This document shows positions 43,208 through 53,116 of a DNA stretch of 64,000 bases, in pieces. The notes under the pieces are model-generated. The model was not told where the DNA came from. It made no database searches and worked only from the letters and a program-made list of their open reading frames with translations. Location: contig NZ_CP090003.1 of assembly GCF_021390195.1 (NCBI RefSeq), positions 4,051,501-4,115,500 of the forward strand, read 5' to 3'. Position 1 is the first letter of the stretch. The number at the start of each line of letters is the position of its first letter. This DNA comes from Flagellimonas sp. CMM7 (GTDB taxonomy: Bacteria; Bacteroidota; Bacteroidia; Flavobacteriales; Flavobacteriaceae). The position numbers and the translations under genes were made by a program.

Positions 43208-46200
43208 ATGAAAAAACTAGTATATAATCTCTTACTAATAACAGTTTTCGCTCCTGCTTTTGGGTTTGGGCAGCAAACTATAGAATCCATTAAAGGAAAA
43301 GAACTTTTTGGAGACATGAAGGCACGCCATATAGGTCCTGCTTTGATGAGCGGTAGAATAAATGACATGGAAGTGCATCCTACCAATAGCAGGATCATCT
43401 ATGCAGGAACAGCCGGGGGCGGTGTATGGAAATCAAGTGATGCGGGAGCTACTTTTAACTCTCTTTTTGATGAGCACTGCCAATCAATTGGTGCTGTAGA
43501 ACTTGACCCCAACAATCCAGACAATGTAATTTATGTTGGTACGGGAGAAACATGGACACGTAATAGCGTTTCTATTGGTTGCGGTTTATTCAAGTCAACG
43601 GATGGTGGCGCAAACTGGAATAAGATAGGGTTCGAGAAATCGGAACGCATAGCCCGCGTAATTGTAAACCCAAATAATTCTCAGGAGATTTATGTTGGAG
43701 TACTGGGAGCCCTCTGGGGAGACAGTGATGAAAGAGGTGTTTACAAATCCAACGATGGCGGTTCAAGTTGGGAAAAACTTCTTTACCTAGATGCTAAGAC
43801 CGGATGCGCAGATTTAACCATTGATCCCACCGACCCAAACATACTCTATGCTTCTATGTGGGAATTTCGCAGAACAGGATGGTCTTTTGAATCTGGTGGT
43901 AACAACAGTGCTTTATACAAATCTATTGATGGAGGTAAAACATGGAACAAAATACACAATGGATTTCCTTCTGGAAATCTTGGAAGATTGGCCATAGCCG
44001 TTGCCCCGTCCAATCCCAATGTACTATACACTGCTATTGAAGCGGAAGAAGATGCTAGAAAAGGTTTATATAAAAGTAATGATGCCGGGGAAAGCTGGGA
44101 GCAGCTTAACAATGATTTTGGCATCACGGTTCGTCCATTTTATTTTTCAAGAATAGTTGTTGACCCTAAAAACGAAGATGTCGTTGTTAAAGGGGGACTA
44201 ACAGGATCTATTTCAAGAGACGGAGGCAAAACCTTTAAGAATTTGGGAAATATGCATTCAGACATTCATGACATAGCGTTTAATATCAATAATTCAGATG
44301 TGATGTATGTGGGTACAGATGGTGGAGTATATAGGACTTGGGATGGTGGCACCACCATGGAAATTGTCCAAAACCTTCCACTATCGCAGTTTTATCATAT
44401 AAGTGTTGATGATGCAAAACCATATAATGTTTATGGGGGACTACAAGATAATGGTTCATGGTACGGCCCTTCCTCATCACCTGGTGGTGTTGAAGCTAAA
44501 GATTGGAATTCAGTAGGCTTTGGCGATGGATTTAGAGTGTTAAAACATCCTACGAAGAACGTTATATACTCAGAGATGCAGGGTGCAGCAAATGTCTGGA
44601 GGTATGACACGGATAAAATGTTGCTTAAAACAATTCAACCTCTTCCAATTTCCGAAGAAACCAAACTCCGTTTTAATTGGAACGCCCCAATGGCAGTAAG
44701 CGTTAACCAGCCTGAAAGATTTTATATGGGAAGCCAATTTTTGCATAAATCAGAGGATATGGGCAATACGTGGGAAATTATTTCTCCAGATTTAACCACC
44801 AATGATCCCACAAAACAGAATCAAGAAGATTCAGGCGGACTTTCCAAGGACAATTCGGGAGCAGAAAACCACACAACCATTTTTACCATAGCGGAATCCT
44901 CCTTAGATGAAAAGGTAATATGGGTCGGTACAGATGATGGCAATGTGCAGATTACGCAAAATGGAGGAAAAACATGGACCAACACTACTCCAAACATCCC
45001 TGGTTTACCAGAGAATACATGGTGTTATCATATAGAAGCAAGTGTCTTTAATAAAGGTACTGCCTATGCGGTTTTTGACGGCCATACTCAAAATGACATG
45101 AAGCCTTACGCATACAAGACAACAGATTTTGGAAAAACATGGAGCGCTATTATTACTGATGATGTAGAAGGTTTTGCTCGAAATATTCAGGAGGACTATG
45201 TAAATCCAGACTTGTTGTTTCTAGGAACTGAATTTGGACTTTTCATAACCATTGATGGTGGTAAAAACTGGAAAAAGTTCACTAATAACATGCCAGCCGC
45301 AGCCGTTCACTTTATAGACTTGCAAAAGACGACCAATGATTTAGTAATGGGAACACACGGTAGAGGTGTTATTATTATAGATGATATATCTCCTTTACGT
45401 GAAATAAATTCAGAATTATTGAACAAAAACATTCACTTTTTTGATACACCTATAGCAACTATTAATGAGAAAAGTAGTTTCTCTGGCAGTTTTGGTAATG
45501 AAACGGAGTTCGTTGGTTCAAGCAAGCCCTCGAGCATGCAACTGAAGTATTTTCTAAAAAAACGACATACGTTCGGTAAAATGACTTTAGAAATACACGA
45601 TACAAATGGAAATTTAATTTATGAACTAACACCAGGAAAGTCAAAGGGAATCAATATTGTCAATTGGAATTTCAGCAGAAAAATCCCAAAGATTGCAAAA
45701 GGCAAAACATTTACGTTTGGTGGATTTACCGCTCCCAAAGTTGCTGCCGGAAATTATGTGGCAGTACTCAAAAAGGGCAAAGACACGTATGAACATCCTT
45801 TTGAGCTTGCTTATGATAAAGATTCTCCGCTTTCAAAGGAAGATAGGGATTTGAAGAACTCCACTACTCTACAGCTTTATGATATGACGCAAGATTTGGC
45901 TTATTTGGTATATGAAATCGATGAGATCATATCAAGTGCAGAACAAACTGGCGATAAGAAAATGGTTTTGAAGTTGAATGATTTAAAGAATCAGTTGGTG
46001 ATAACTACCGGTGATAACTATGTTGGTTCTGCAGAACCTCAGTTAAGGGAAAAAATGACCACATTGTATAGCAAAGTGGCGGCCAGCTATGATAAACCCA
46101 CAAAATCAGAACTGGAAAACCTAGCGCTAATTTCTAGCAAGTTTGAAGAGGCCAAAGTGACTTTCTCAAAACTTAAAACCAAATACTTGAAGAAACAAAC

Positions 46201-46243
46201 TGTTGAGTTAAAAACATTTGAAGAGTTTTTAAAAGCGAAATAA
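43208..46243 (+). CDS. Secreted BNR/sortilin-like repeat beta-propeller protein (glycosidase-like)
   Basis: A 1011-residue exported protein (signal peptide about 1-22, FGFGQQ). Several Asp-box (BNR) motifs are visible: SSDAGATF, STDGGANW, SNDGGSSW, SIDGGKTW, SNDAGESW, QNGGKTW and TIDGGKNW. They form beta-propellers like those of VPS10/sortilin-type glycosidase-like proteins common in Bacteroidetes. The last third (about 750-1011) is a C-terminal beta domain plus a helical region (AKVTFSKLKTKYLKKQ). Hydrolase activity is not proven, and catalytic residues cannot be picked out with certainty. Confidence 0.85.
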   Translation: MKKLVYNLLLITVFAPAFGFGQQTIESIKGKELFGDMKARHIGPALMSGRINDMEVHPTNSRIIYAGTAGGGVWKSSDAGATFNSLFDEHCQSIGAVELDPNNPDNVIYVGTGETWTRNSVSIGCGLFKSTDGGANWNKIGFEKSERIARVIVNPNNSQEIYVGVLGALWGDSDERGVYKSNDGGSSWEKLLYLDAKTGCADLTIDPTDPNILYASMWEFRRTGWSFESGGNNSALYKSIDGGKTWNKIHNGFPSGNLGRLAIAVAPSNPNVLYTAIEAEEDARKGLYKSNDAGESWEQLNNDFGITVRPFYFSRIVVDPKNEDVVVKGGLTGSISRDGGKTFKNLGNMHSDIHDIAFNINNSDVMYVGTDGGVYRTWDGGTTMEIVQNLPLSQFYHISVDDAKPYNVYGGLQDNGSWYGPSSSPGGVEAKDWNSVGFGDGFRVLKHPTKNVIYSEMQGAANVWRYDTDKMLLKTIQPLPISEETKLRFNWNAPMAVSVNQPERFYMGSQFLHKSEDMGNTWEIISPDLTTNDPTKQNQEDSGGLSKDNSGAENHTTIFTIAESSLDEKVIWVGTDDGNVQITQNGGKTWTNTTPNIPGLPENTWCYHIEASVFNKGTAYAVFDGHTQNDMKPYAYKTTDFGKTWSAIITDDVEGFARNIQEDYVNPDLLFLGTEFGLFITIDGGKNWKKFTNNMPAAAVHFIDLQKTTNDLVMGTHGRGVIIIDDISPLREINSELLNKNIHFFDTPIATINEKSSFSGSFGNETEFVGSSKPSSMQLKYFLKKRHTFGKMTLEIHDTNGNLIYELTPGKSKGINIVNWNFSRKIPKIAKGKTFTFGGFTAPKVAAGNYVAVLKKGKDTYEHPFELAYDKDSPLSKEDRDLKNSTTLQLYDMTQDLAYLVYEIDEIISSAEQTGDKKMVLKLNDLKNQLVITTGDNYVGSAEPQLREKMTTLYSKVAASYDKPTKSELENLALISSKFEEAKVTFSKLKTKYLKKQTVELKTFEEFLKAK

Positions 46244-46262
46244 GTTCTAATATGGCACAACT

Positions 46263-46291
46263 AAAAACCACCTAAGTTTTAGGTGGTTTTT
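46263..46291 (+). terminator. Rho-independent terminator
   Basis: AAAAACCACCTAA and TTAGGTGGTTTTT pair in a 13-bp stem with a 3-nt loop, followed by T residues. It terminates the BNR gene. Confidence 0.85.
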
Positions 46292-46374
46292 TTGTTTATA
46301 ACATCGTTAAAAACTATTGTATCGGTAAATTTTGTGTGGTTTTTGATTATGTAATTTTATTAAAACTTACAATT

Positions 46375-46782
46375 ATGGATTCAAGATCCAAGAATCTTTT
46401 GGACATTCGCCCAGAGATCAAACAAGCTCAACTACATGATGATATGGGTTTAGATGAGCGTTTTCAAAATCAAACTTTACGGCCGGTAATCAAACTTCAA
46501 AACTTTTTATTGGTTGAAGTTTTTAAAAACTACATCCATAAACACAAGGATGCCTTTTATGAGTTGTCACTAGAAAAAAGGCTAGAATATATTGAAAGAG
46601 CCATCCAAAAAGACGTCAAATTCCGAAATTCCTTAAAAGGCATGATCATCGGTCAGTTTACTGTTGAGGAATATCAAATGTATACCATGAACTCTTCTGC
46701 TCTAAACAAGAGAATGATGAATATGGTCATAGAACGATTAAAAGATCAAGTTCAATTATTGGAAAATGAAGTGTTAGTCTAA
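46375..46782 (+). CDS. Conserved hypothetical protein (135 residues)
   Basis: Starts MDSRSKNLLDIRPEIKQAQ, which I take as the true start; the frame is open to 46336 without a better start. It is a charged, mostly helical cytoplasmic protein. No catalytic motif is visible and I cannot name a family. It overlaps the end of the convergent DUF2461 gene by 9 nt. Confidence 0.8.
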   Translation: MDSRSKNLLDIRPEIKQAQLHDDMGLDERFQNQTLRPVIKLQNFLLVEVFKNYIHKHKDAFYELSLEKRLEYIERAIQKDVKFRNSLKGMIIGQFTVEEYQMYTMNSSALNKRMMNMVIERLKDQVQLLENEVLV

Positions 46783-47502
46783 AATTGACTCTCCATTTAA
46801 ATTGGTGGTCAAGATATCGCTCATTAAGTCGAAATATGGTCTTATCGCTTTAAAGGATTTATCCACTTCTTCAATAAAGGAATTAGATAGAACTTCTTTG
46901 TCTGTAAAGTTTCTGACGAATATAAATTGCTTCTTCTTGATTAAATCAATGTTTTGATGCTCTTTATCAAACCCTTTTGGTGACGTTTTTACACCATCAC
47001 CTTCCAATTCTCCCCAAATCTCTTTAAAAGATTTTTTGTTGATGATACCTCTAAATTCAGATGCATCCATCTCTAATTCTTTACGTATTCTGAACAAATC
47101 TTCTTTATTGGGTTCCCAAAAACCGGTAGCAATAAACGACTCACCCGGTTTAACCCTTAAATAATATCCGCCTCTTAAATGCGCTCCTAGTCTTGAGAAC
47201 GAACCTGCAAAATGTGTTTTATATGGCGTCTTATCTTTAGAAAAACGAACGTCTCTATAGATACGGAACATCTTCATTTTTTCAATTTCGTCATGGTCAT
47301 TTAAGTGATCTTGAATATTTTCATAAAAAGATTTAACATCCGCTTCATGTTTTTTAAAGGTGGTTTTATTTTTTAGGAACCATTCTTTATTATTGTTTTT
47401 TGCCAGTTTTTTTAGAAAGTTGAAAGCTTCTTTTGTAATTGTTGAATTATTCACAGGACTAAGATGTTGTGTTATTTTTAAGCTAAAGTTAGCTATTTCC
47501 AT
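46774..47502 (-). CDS. DUF2461 domain-containing protein
   Basis: A 242-residue protein with DUF2461 marks: NNNKEWFLKNKTTFKKHEAD, FRIYRDVRFSKDKTPYKTHF and GGYYLRVKPGESFIATGFW. The function is unknown. It is divergent from the serine acetyltransferase gene, 46 nt away. Confidence 0.9.
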   Translation of the reverse strand: MEIANFSLKITQHLSPVNNSTITKEAFNFLKKLAKNNNKEWFLKNKTTFKKHEADVKSFYENIQDHLNDHDEIEKMKMFRIYRDVRFSKDKTPYKTHFAGSFSRLGAHLRGGYYLRVKPGESFIATGFWEPNKEDLFRIRKELEMDASEFRGIINKKSFKEIWGELEGDGVKTSPKGFDKEHQNIDLIKKKQFIFVRNFTDKEVLSNSFIEEVDKSFKAIRPYFDLMSDILTTNLNGESILD

Positions 47503-47548
47503 TATCGAGTGGTAAGGATTTGGCTATTTTTAAACTTTATTTTTCATC

Positions 47549-48340
47549 ATGGATAAAGAAAAAATCATAGAAGAACTAAAGAGGCACAAAAAACAACCCT
47601 ATTTAGACTATAGGTTAAAAGAAGAAACTGAAAGGTTTACCAATGCCCTTTTTTACATGCTTTTTGATGTGAATACCCCGGTAGCGGAAAACCTGGATGT
47701 TTTAGGGGGAAAATTTAGCCAACTTGTAGATTTGGCATGCTGGGATTTAGAAAGTCCATGCACCAAAGTATGGGACAATTATGTTTCCTGTTTACCAGGA
47801 GTTTTAGAAAAACTGAATTTGGATGCGGAAGCAATTCTCAATTGTGACCCAGCCTCTCTTTCAATTCAAGAAATATATATGGCCTATCCTGGTTTTTATG
47901 CTATTGCCATTTACCGGTTAGCCCATGAACTTTATACTCAAGGTTTTCCTTTGGTTCCCAGATTAATGACTGAGTACGCCCATAGACAAACAGGTGTGGA
48001 TATCAACCCTGGGGCAGAGATAGGCAAATCATTCTTTATTGATCATGCGACAGGCGTCGTAATTGGGGAAACAGCCATAATACATGATAATGTAAAAATT
48101 TACCAGGGTGTTACTTTAGGGGCGCTTTATGTCGCCAAAAATCTTCAAAAAACAAAAAGACATCCAACCATAATGTCCAATGTGACCATTTATGCCAATG
48201 CAACTATTCTTGGCGGGGAAACGGTTATTGGTGAAAATTCCATTATTGGAGGAAACGCTTGGTTAACGTCTTCTGTTCCGGCTAATTCAACAGTTTTTCA
48301 TACACCAGAAATAAAAATAAAAACAGTTGCTAATGTCTAA
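47549..48340 (+). CDS. Serine O-acetyltransferase (CysE/EpsC-type)
   Basis: Acetylates L-serine with acetyl-CoA to give O-acetylserine, the substrate of the next gene product. The 263-residue protein has an N-terminal helical domain and a C-terminal left-handed beta-helix ([59 protein letters not shown]). H in FFIDHATG and a downstream His are the catalytic base region. The gene overlaps cysM by 8 nt, so the two steps of cysteine synthesis are coupled. Confidence 0.93.
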   Translation: MDKEKIIEELKRHKKQPYLDYRLKEETERFTNALFYMLFDVNTPVAENLDVLGGKFSQLVDLACWDLESPCTKVWDNYVSCLPGVLEKLNLDAEAILNCDPASLSIQEIYMAYPGFYAIAIYRLAHELYTQGFPLVPRLMTEYAHRQTGVDINPGAEIGKSFFIDHATGVVIGETAIIHDNVKIYQGVTLGALYVAKNLQKTKRHPTIMSNVTIYANATILGGETVIGENSIIGGNAWLTSSVPANSTVFHTPEIKIKTVANV

Positions 48341-49214
48341 AAGTATACTTGACCTTATTGGTAATACCCCTTTGGTTGAATCCAAAATTTTAAATACCAA
48401 CCCTAATGTAAAACTGCTTTTTAAATTAGAGGGGCACAACCCTGGTGGTAGCGTTAAGGACAGACCAGCACTTAATATGATCAAAAGTGGTTTGGAGCGA
48501 GGTGAAATCACTAAAAATTCCAAACTAATAGAAGCCACTAGTGGAAACACCGGTATTGCACTTGCTATGATAGCCGGGGTCTATGGGCTGGATATTGAGT
48601 TGGTTATGCCTGAAAACTCTACAAAAGAAAGAGTTCAAACAATGAGAGCTTATGGAGCCAAGGTTACTTTAACATCCTCAGATATAGGTATAGAGGGTGC
48701 CAGGGATTATGCCGAAGCAAAAGTTAAAGAAGGCTATCAAATGCTAAACCAGTTTGCCAATAATGATAATTGGATGGGCCACTACAAAACTACTGGTCCA
48801 GAAATTTGGAAAGACACAGAAGGAGGCATCACCCATTTTGTTTCCAGTATGGGAACAACCGGGACAATCATGGGTACTTCTACTTTTTTAAAAGAAAAGA
48901 ACCCAGATATTCAAATCGTTGGAGTGCAACCAACCGACAACTCTAGAATTCCTGGAATACGAAAATGGCCTGAAGAGTACTTGCCCAAGATTTTTAATCC
49001 GGAAAAAGTGGATACGGTAATGGAAGTCAGCCAAGAAGAAGCTCAAGAAATGGCCAAAAGATTGGCGAAAGAAGAGGGGATATTTTCTGGAATGAGCAGT
49101 GGTGGAGCAGCAACAGTCGCTTTACGAATAGCAGAAACGTTAAGTAGCGGAACTATTGTTTCTATAGTCTGTGACAGAGGAGATAGGTATTTATCTTCGG
49201 ATTTGTTTGATTAA
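48333..49214 (+). CDS. cysM: Cysteine synthase CysM (PLP-dependent)
   Basis: Condenses O-acetylserine with sulfide (or thiosulfate) to cysteine. The 293-residue fold-type II PLP enzyme has K42 in [10 protein letters not shown] as the cofactor Lys. [10 protein letters not shown] binds the substrate, and [11 protein letters not shown] holds the PLP phosphate. The start is the ATG at 48333, inside the last codons of the acetyltransferase gene; a TTG at 48327 is in frame but less likely. Whether it is CysM or CysK type is judged from the length and the [10 protein letters not shown] region. Confidence 0.9.
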   Translation: MSKSILDLIGNTPLVESKILNTNPNVKLLFKLEGHNPGGSVKDRPALNMIKSGLERGEITKNSKLIEATSGNTGIALAMIAGVYGLDIELVMPENSTKERVQTMRAYGAKVTLTSSDIGIEGARDYAEAKVKEGYQMLNQFANNDNWMGHYKTTGPEIWKDTEGGITHFVSSMGTTGTIMGTSTFLKEKNPDIQIVGVQPTDNSRIPGIRKWPEEYLPKIFNPEKVDTVMEVSQEEAQEMAKRLAKEEGIFSGMSSGGAATVALRIAETLSSGTIVSIVCDRGDRYLSSDLFD

Positions 49215-49215
49215 G

Positions 49216-50013
49216 CTATTGCAGTTCTAACTTGATACCTTCTCTGTACACCCTAAATTCATTCAAGTTATTGTGATTACCGTTTTCAATGGTATACATT
49301 TTTTTGTTTGTATTGGGAATGACATCAAAGAGCTTTTTTCCTGATTCATAAGAAACTACATTGTCAGCGGTACCGTGAAAAATGCGAATTGGAGCCTTTA
49401 TGTTCTGGATGTATTTATAAGAGGCCATTTTATACTTTAAAACCTGTTTTATGGGTAAAAAGGGAAAACGGTCTTCAGCCACATCAAGCAAACTATAAAA
49501 AGGAGTTTCCAATATAAGTTTTGCAGGATTGTTGTTGGAAGCTAAATGTGTTGCAATACTTGCTCCTAAAGAACGACCATAAACTGTGATTTTTTCTTCA
49601 TCATAGGTGTTCAATGCATATTCGTAGAACAATTGGGCATCTTCATACAGTGCATTTTCACTAAGTTTTCCGGTACTTTTACCATAACTTCTATAATCCA
49701 TTATAAGAACATCATACTTCAAATCAACAAAGGATGATCCAATCTGCCCCCATCTGGACAAATCTCCAGCGTTACCATGAAAATATAATATTAATCCTTT
49801 TGGGTTTTCTATTTTGAAATGAATAGCATTCAGTCGAGCTCCATCAGCGGTATCTAAAAAGACTTCTTCAAACCCTGAATTGAATGAATATTCATAATCA
49901 GCAGGGAGTTGTGTGGGTAAAAAAATGAGTTTTTCTTGAAGAAGGTAAAGCATCAGAATTGAAAAAGATAAAATGGTTAGAAGAAGAAGACCAAAACGTT
50001 TAAGCTTTTGCAT
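49216..50013 (-). CDS. Membrane-anchored alpha/beta hydrolase (copy 2)
   Basis: A 265-residue protein with one N-terminal membrane anchor (residues 7-27). The hydrolase core has YFHGNAGDLSRWG (oxyanion loop), YGRSLGASIATHL with the nucleophile Ser, FHGTADNVV with the Asp and NGNHNNLNEF with the His. It resembles serine aminopeptidase/BEM46-type proteins. It is a tandem paralogue of the next gene, which overlaps its start by 14 nt. Confidence 0.9.
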   Translation of the reverse strand: MQKLKRFGLLLLTILSFSILMLYLLQEKLIFLPTQLPADYEYSFNSGFEEVFLDTADGARLNAIHFKIENPKGLILYFHGNAGDLSRWGQIGSSFVDLKYDVLIMDYRSYGKSTGKLSENALYEDAQLFYEYALNTYDEEKITVYGRSLGASIATHLASNNNPAKLILETPFYSLLDVAEDRFPFLPIKQVLKYKMASYKYIQNIKAPIRIFHGTADNVVSYESGKKLFDVIPNTNKKMYTIENGNHNNLNEFRVYREGIKLELQ

Positions 50014-50881
50014 TGGCGCGTTTTGATGAATGTTTTACATTAATACTTGAACCTTCTAGATTTACTTTCTGAGGACGCGTAGTAATGATTTCTGTTAGCA
50101 TTTTATGGTATGACTCAAAAGTATTCAAATTCTTGTGCCCCCCTCCTATTACGGTATAAAGTTTTGTTAGTTCTGGTTTAATTTTAGATAATTTCACACT
50201 TGTTTTGTAGGGTATCAACCTATCATCTGTCCCATGGATAATGTGAATGGGGCAGTTTACGTACTTCATCCATTTATGAGTTGGCATAGGAAATTTTATA
50301 AGCAACGACAACGGCATAAAAGGGATGTATTTTTTAGCTACTTTACTTAAACTATAATACGGCGCATCCAATATCAACATTCTGGGGTTATTCATAGAAG
50401 CCAGTTTTGCTGCAAACCCCGAACCCATAGACCGCCCATAGAGAATAATGTACTTTTCAGAAACTTTTTCCTTAAGCTTGTTGTAGATTACTTGCATATC
50501 CCTTTTTACGGCCTTTTGGGTTCTTCTGCCCGTACTCTTTCCAAAACCGCGATAATCTACCATGATTACATCATAGCCATGTCTTGTAAAGTCAACGGCA
50601 AACTTTCCCCATCCTTTAATACTTTTGGAATTTCCCTTTAAATAAAACACAATCCCTTTAGGATTTTCCGCTTTAAAACGTAATCTATTGATTGTGGCTC
50701 CATCTCTCGTTTCTACATTATATTCCTCTATTTCTTGATTGTCATAGTAAAATTGAAAATCCTTAGAAAGTTTTTCAGGTTTAAATAAGAAGTAGTCTTG
50801 TAGGAAATAGAGCAAAACGCTTATCAAAATATAAACTGAAAGTACAATCAGTAAAATATAAAGCCAGTTTTGCATATTCAT
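50000..50881 (-). CDS. Membrane-anchored alpha/beta hydrolase (copy 1)
   Basis: A 293-residue protein with an N-terminal membrane anchor (near residues 4-25). Catalytic parts are YLKGNSKSIKGWG, YGRSMGSGFAAKL (Ser nucleophile), IHGTDDRLIP (Asp) and GGGHKNLNTF (His). It is first in a two-gene operon with a closely related second copy. I use the ATG at 50881; the frame is open to 50902. The substrate is unknown. The gap 50903-51142 shows no further gene. Confidence 0.88.
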   Translation of the reverse strand: MNMQNWLYILLIVLSVYILISVLLYFLQDYFLFKPEKLSKDFQFYYDNQEIEEYNVETRDGATINRLRFKAENPKGIVFYLKGNSKSIKGWGKFAVDFTRHGYDVIMVDYRGFGKSTGRRTQKAVKRDMQVIYNKLKEKVSEKYIILYGRSMGSGFAAKLASMNNPRMLILDAPYYSLSKVAKKYIPFMPLSLLIKFPMPTHKWMKYVNCPIHIIHGTDDRLIPYKTSVKLSKIKPELTKLYTVIGGGHKNLNTFESYHKMLTEIITTRPQKVNLEGSSINVKHSSKRANAKA

Positions 50882-51142
50882 CGTGTTTGTTCCAAAATAC
50901 AAAAAATCCAGTTAAGCATTCTTACTTGCTTAAATAACCAATAATTGACCTTTTAAGCAAAACAAGAGCAATATCAGATTTTGTAGGATATTCTTATAAG
51001 ACAAGACGATTAGTAATAAGCAGGATGGTGGTTTTTTCGGATGAACGAGCATTATTTACTGTTAGTCGATTTGTTTAAAATAACCTGATGGTTAATCCCG
51101 TTCTTTGAATGAAACTTTTGAGTATCCCAAATCTCATTGATT

Positions 51143-51625
51143 ATGAACCTAATTTCAAGTTTGCTTACATGGAGAAGAAACAACATTATTATATTAATAA
51201 TACTTCTTGCTTTAATTGTCCTAAACTTTTACGGACTCTACACCAATAAGTTCTATTTTTTTAAACCGGACAATTACATTTTCCCACTATTAAGTATTGT
51301 GCATTTCTTGTATCTGTATGTAATCTGGTTTAAAATCACAGAAGACGAATTGCCCGATCCTAAAATGCGTAATTTGGAATATGCGTTGTATGCAATAATG
51401 ATTGTCTATCTGTTTAAAATTTATGATAGTGCTTTAGTGTTAAGTAGTATTTCAGAGTACCAAGAGCATATTATGCCAGTTACTTTTATGCCTGTTGGTA
51501 CTATTACTTTGGTTTTATATTGCTTATTGACATTGTTTACGTTAATGTCTTTCTGGCATAGAAAACAATTTATTGGCAAATATAATTTTGAAAATTATAA
51601 TGACAATTTAAACATTTGGCAGTAA
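51143..51625 (+). CDS. Hypothetical four-helix membrane protein
   Basis: A 160-residue protein with four likely transmembrane segments (about 13-32, 43-62, 77-98 and 114-138). No family identified. The ATG at 51143 is preferred to the TTG at 51137. It converges with the AAA ATPase gene, whose stop is 10 nt away. Confidence 0.75.
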   Translation: MNLISSLLTWRRNNIIILIILLALIVLNFYGLYTNKFYFFKPDNYIFPLLSIVHFLYLYVIWFKITEDELPDPKMRNLEYALYAIMIVYLFKIYDSALVLSSISEYQEHIMPVTFMPVGTITLVLYCLLTLFTLMSFWHRKQFIGKYNFENYNDNLNIWQ

Positions 51626-51634
51626 TCTTATGGT

Positions 51635-53104
51635 TTACAAGCCTCTAATGTAGCTTCCATACAAGTCCTTAAACTGATATCCTTGCGTAAACCTTTGTTT
51701 ACTGAGCTTCTTATGGGCAACCAATCCCCAAAGCAACAATTCCTTTATAAAATAAGAATCTTCTTTTGAAACTTCTGGCTGGTGTTTCGCTAACAGGTCA
51801 TTCAAAGGAACCACTACATCTAACTTTGTACGATACTCTTTATCGGAATCTTCATCCAATAATTCAAAGCCTTCTCCATCAAAAAACCAATGGATCAAAT
51901 CATCATAGGCTGTTTCAGCATCTTTACGTTCTAATTTGGAAATTTCTGGAAAGTAATTAGGAAATAAAGATTTTATGGCGTCTTCAACAAGTATTTCCGC
52001 TACTGACCCAGCACCTTCTTGCTCTCCTTCGTAAACCAATTCAATCTTACCGGTTATAGATGGGATTACCCCCATAAAATCACTTAAACGAACGGTAGTG
52101 TTCTTTTCATTCGACTTCATCATTCGTCGTTCCGCAGTACTCAGTAAATTCTCAAAAGCGGTTATACTCATTCGTGCACTCACGCCACTTTTTGCATCTA
52201 CATATTCACTTTTGCGCGCCTCAAAACTGATTTGTTCCAAAACATCCATTGCAATATCTGGAACATAAATATTTTCTGATTGCCTTTTATCCAATTGTGC
52301 CTCCTGTTTTGTTATTTTTTTGGCAATCGTAATATTTTCAGGATAATGGGTGAGTATCTGGGAGCCAATTCTATCTTTCAATGGAGTTACTATACTACCT
52401 CTGTTGGTATAATCTTCTGGGTTTGCGGTGAACACAAATTGTAGATCCAAAGCTAGTCTTAATTTAAAACCTCTAATTTGTATATCACCTTCTTGCAATA
52501 TGTTAAATAGCGCTACTTGAATTCTTGCTTGAAGGTCAGGTAATTCATTTATAACAAAAATGCAGCGGTTTGCTCTTGGTATCATTCCAAAATGGATGAC
52601 CCTATCATCCGCATACGAAAGTTTTAGGTTTGCCGCCTTTATAGGATCTATGTCCCCTATTAAATCAGCAACAGTAACATCTGGTGTGGCCAATTTTTCA
52701 TAGAATCGTTCGTCCCTATGAATCCAACTGATAGGGGTTTCTTCTCCTTTTTCCTTAATAAGCTCCGTAGCAAATCTTGAAATTGGCTGAAAAGGATCAT
52801 CATGGACTTCAGAACCTTCAATAACTGGAATCCATTCATCCAATAACTGCACCATTAATCTAGCCAATCTAGTCTTTGCCTGCCCACGAAGCCCTAGTAG
52901 ATTGATATTGTGCCGAGATAAAATGGCACGCTCCAATTCCGGTATTACTGAATTTTCATAACCCCAAACTCCATGAAAAGTTTCTTCTCCGTTAGCGATT
53001 TTCTCTAATAGATTTTCTCGCAATTCATCCTTAATTCCTTTGCTCTCGTACCCAGAAGCTTTTAATTGCCCAAGGGTTTTTATTTTATTGTGATCTAGCT
53101 TCAT
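51635..53104 (-). CDS. MoxR/Mg-chelatase-like AAA+ ATPase
   Basis: A 489-residue AAA+ protein with Walker A GLRGQAKTRL (71-80) and a sensor region in FTANPEDYTNRGSIVTPLKD. It forms a pair with the VWA protein encoded 12 nt upstream, as in ChlI-ChlD and MoxR-type systems, where the ATPase remodels targets selected by the VWA partner. The target is unknown. No cobalt or magnesium chelatase catalytic subunit is nearby, so pigment synthesis is unlikely. Confidence 0.88.
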   Translation of the reverse strand: MKLDHNKIKTLGQLKASGYESKGIKDELRENLLEKIANGEETFHGVWGYENSVIPELERAILSRHNINLLGLRGQAKTRLARLMVQLLDEWIPVIEGSEVHDDPFQPISRFATELIKEKGEETPISWIHRDERFYEKLATPDVTVADLIGDIDPIKAANLKLSYADDRVIHFGMIPRANRCIFVINELPDLQARIQVALFNILQEGDIQIRGFKLRLALDLQFVFTANPEDYTNRGSIVTPLKDRIGSQILTHYPENITIAKKITKQEAQLDKRQSENIYVPDIAMDVLEQISFEARKSEYVDAKSGVSARMSITAFENLLSTAERRMMKSNEKNTTVRLSDFMGVIPSITGKIELVYEGEQEGAGSVAEILVEDAIKSLFPNYFPEISKLERKDAETAYDDLIHWFFDGEGFELLDEDSDKEYRTKLDVVVPLNDLLAKHQPEVSKEDSYFIKELLLWGLVAHKKLSKQRFTQGYQFKDLYGSYIRGL

Positions 53105-53116
53105 CGTGTATAAGTG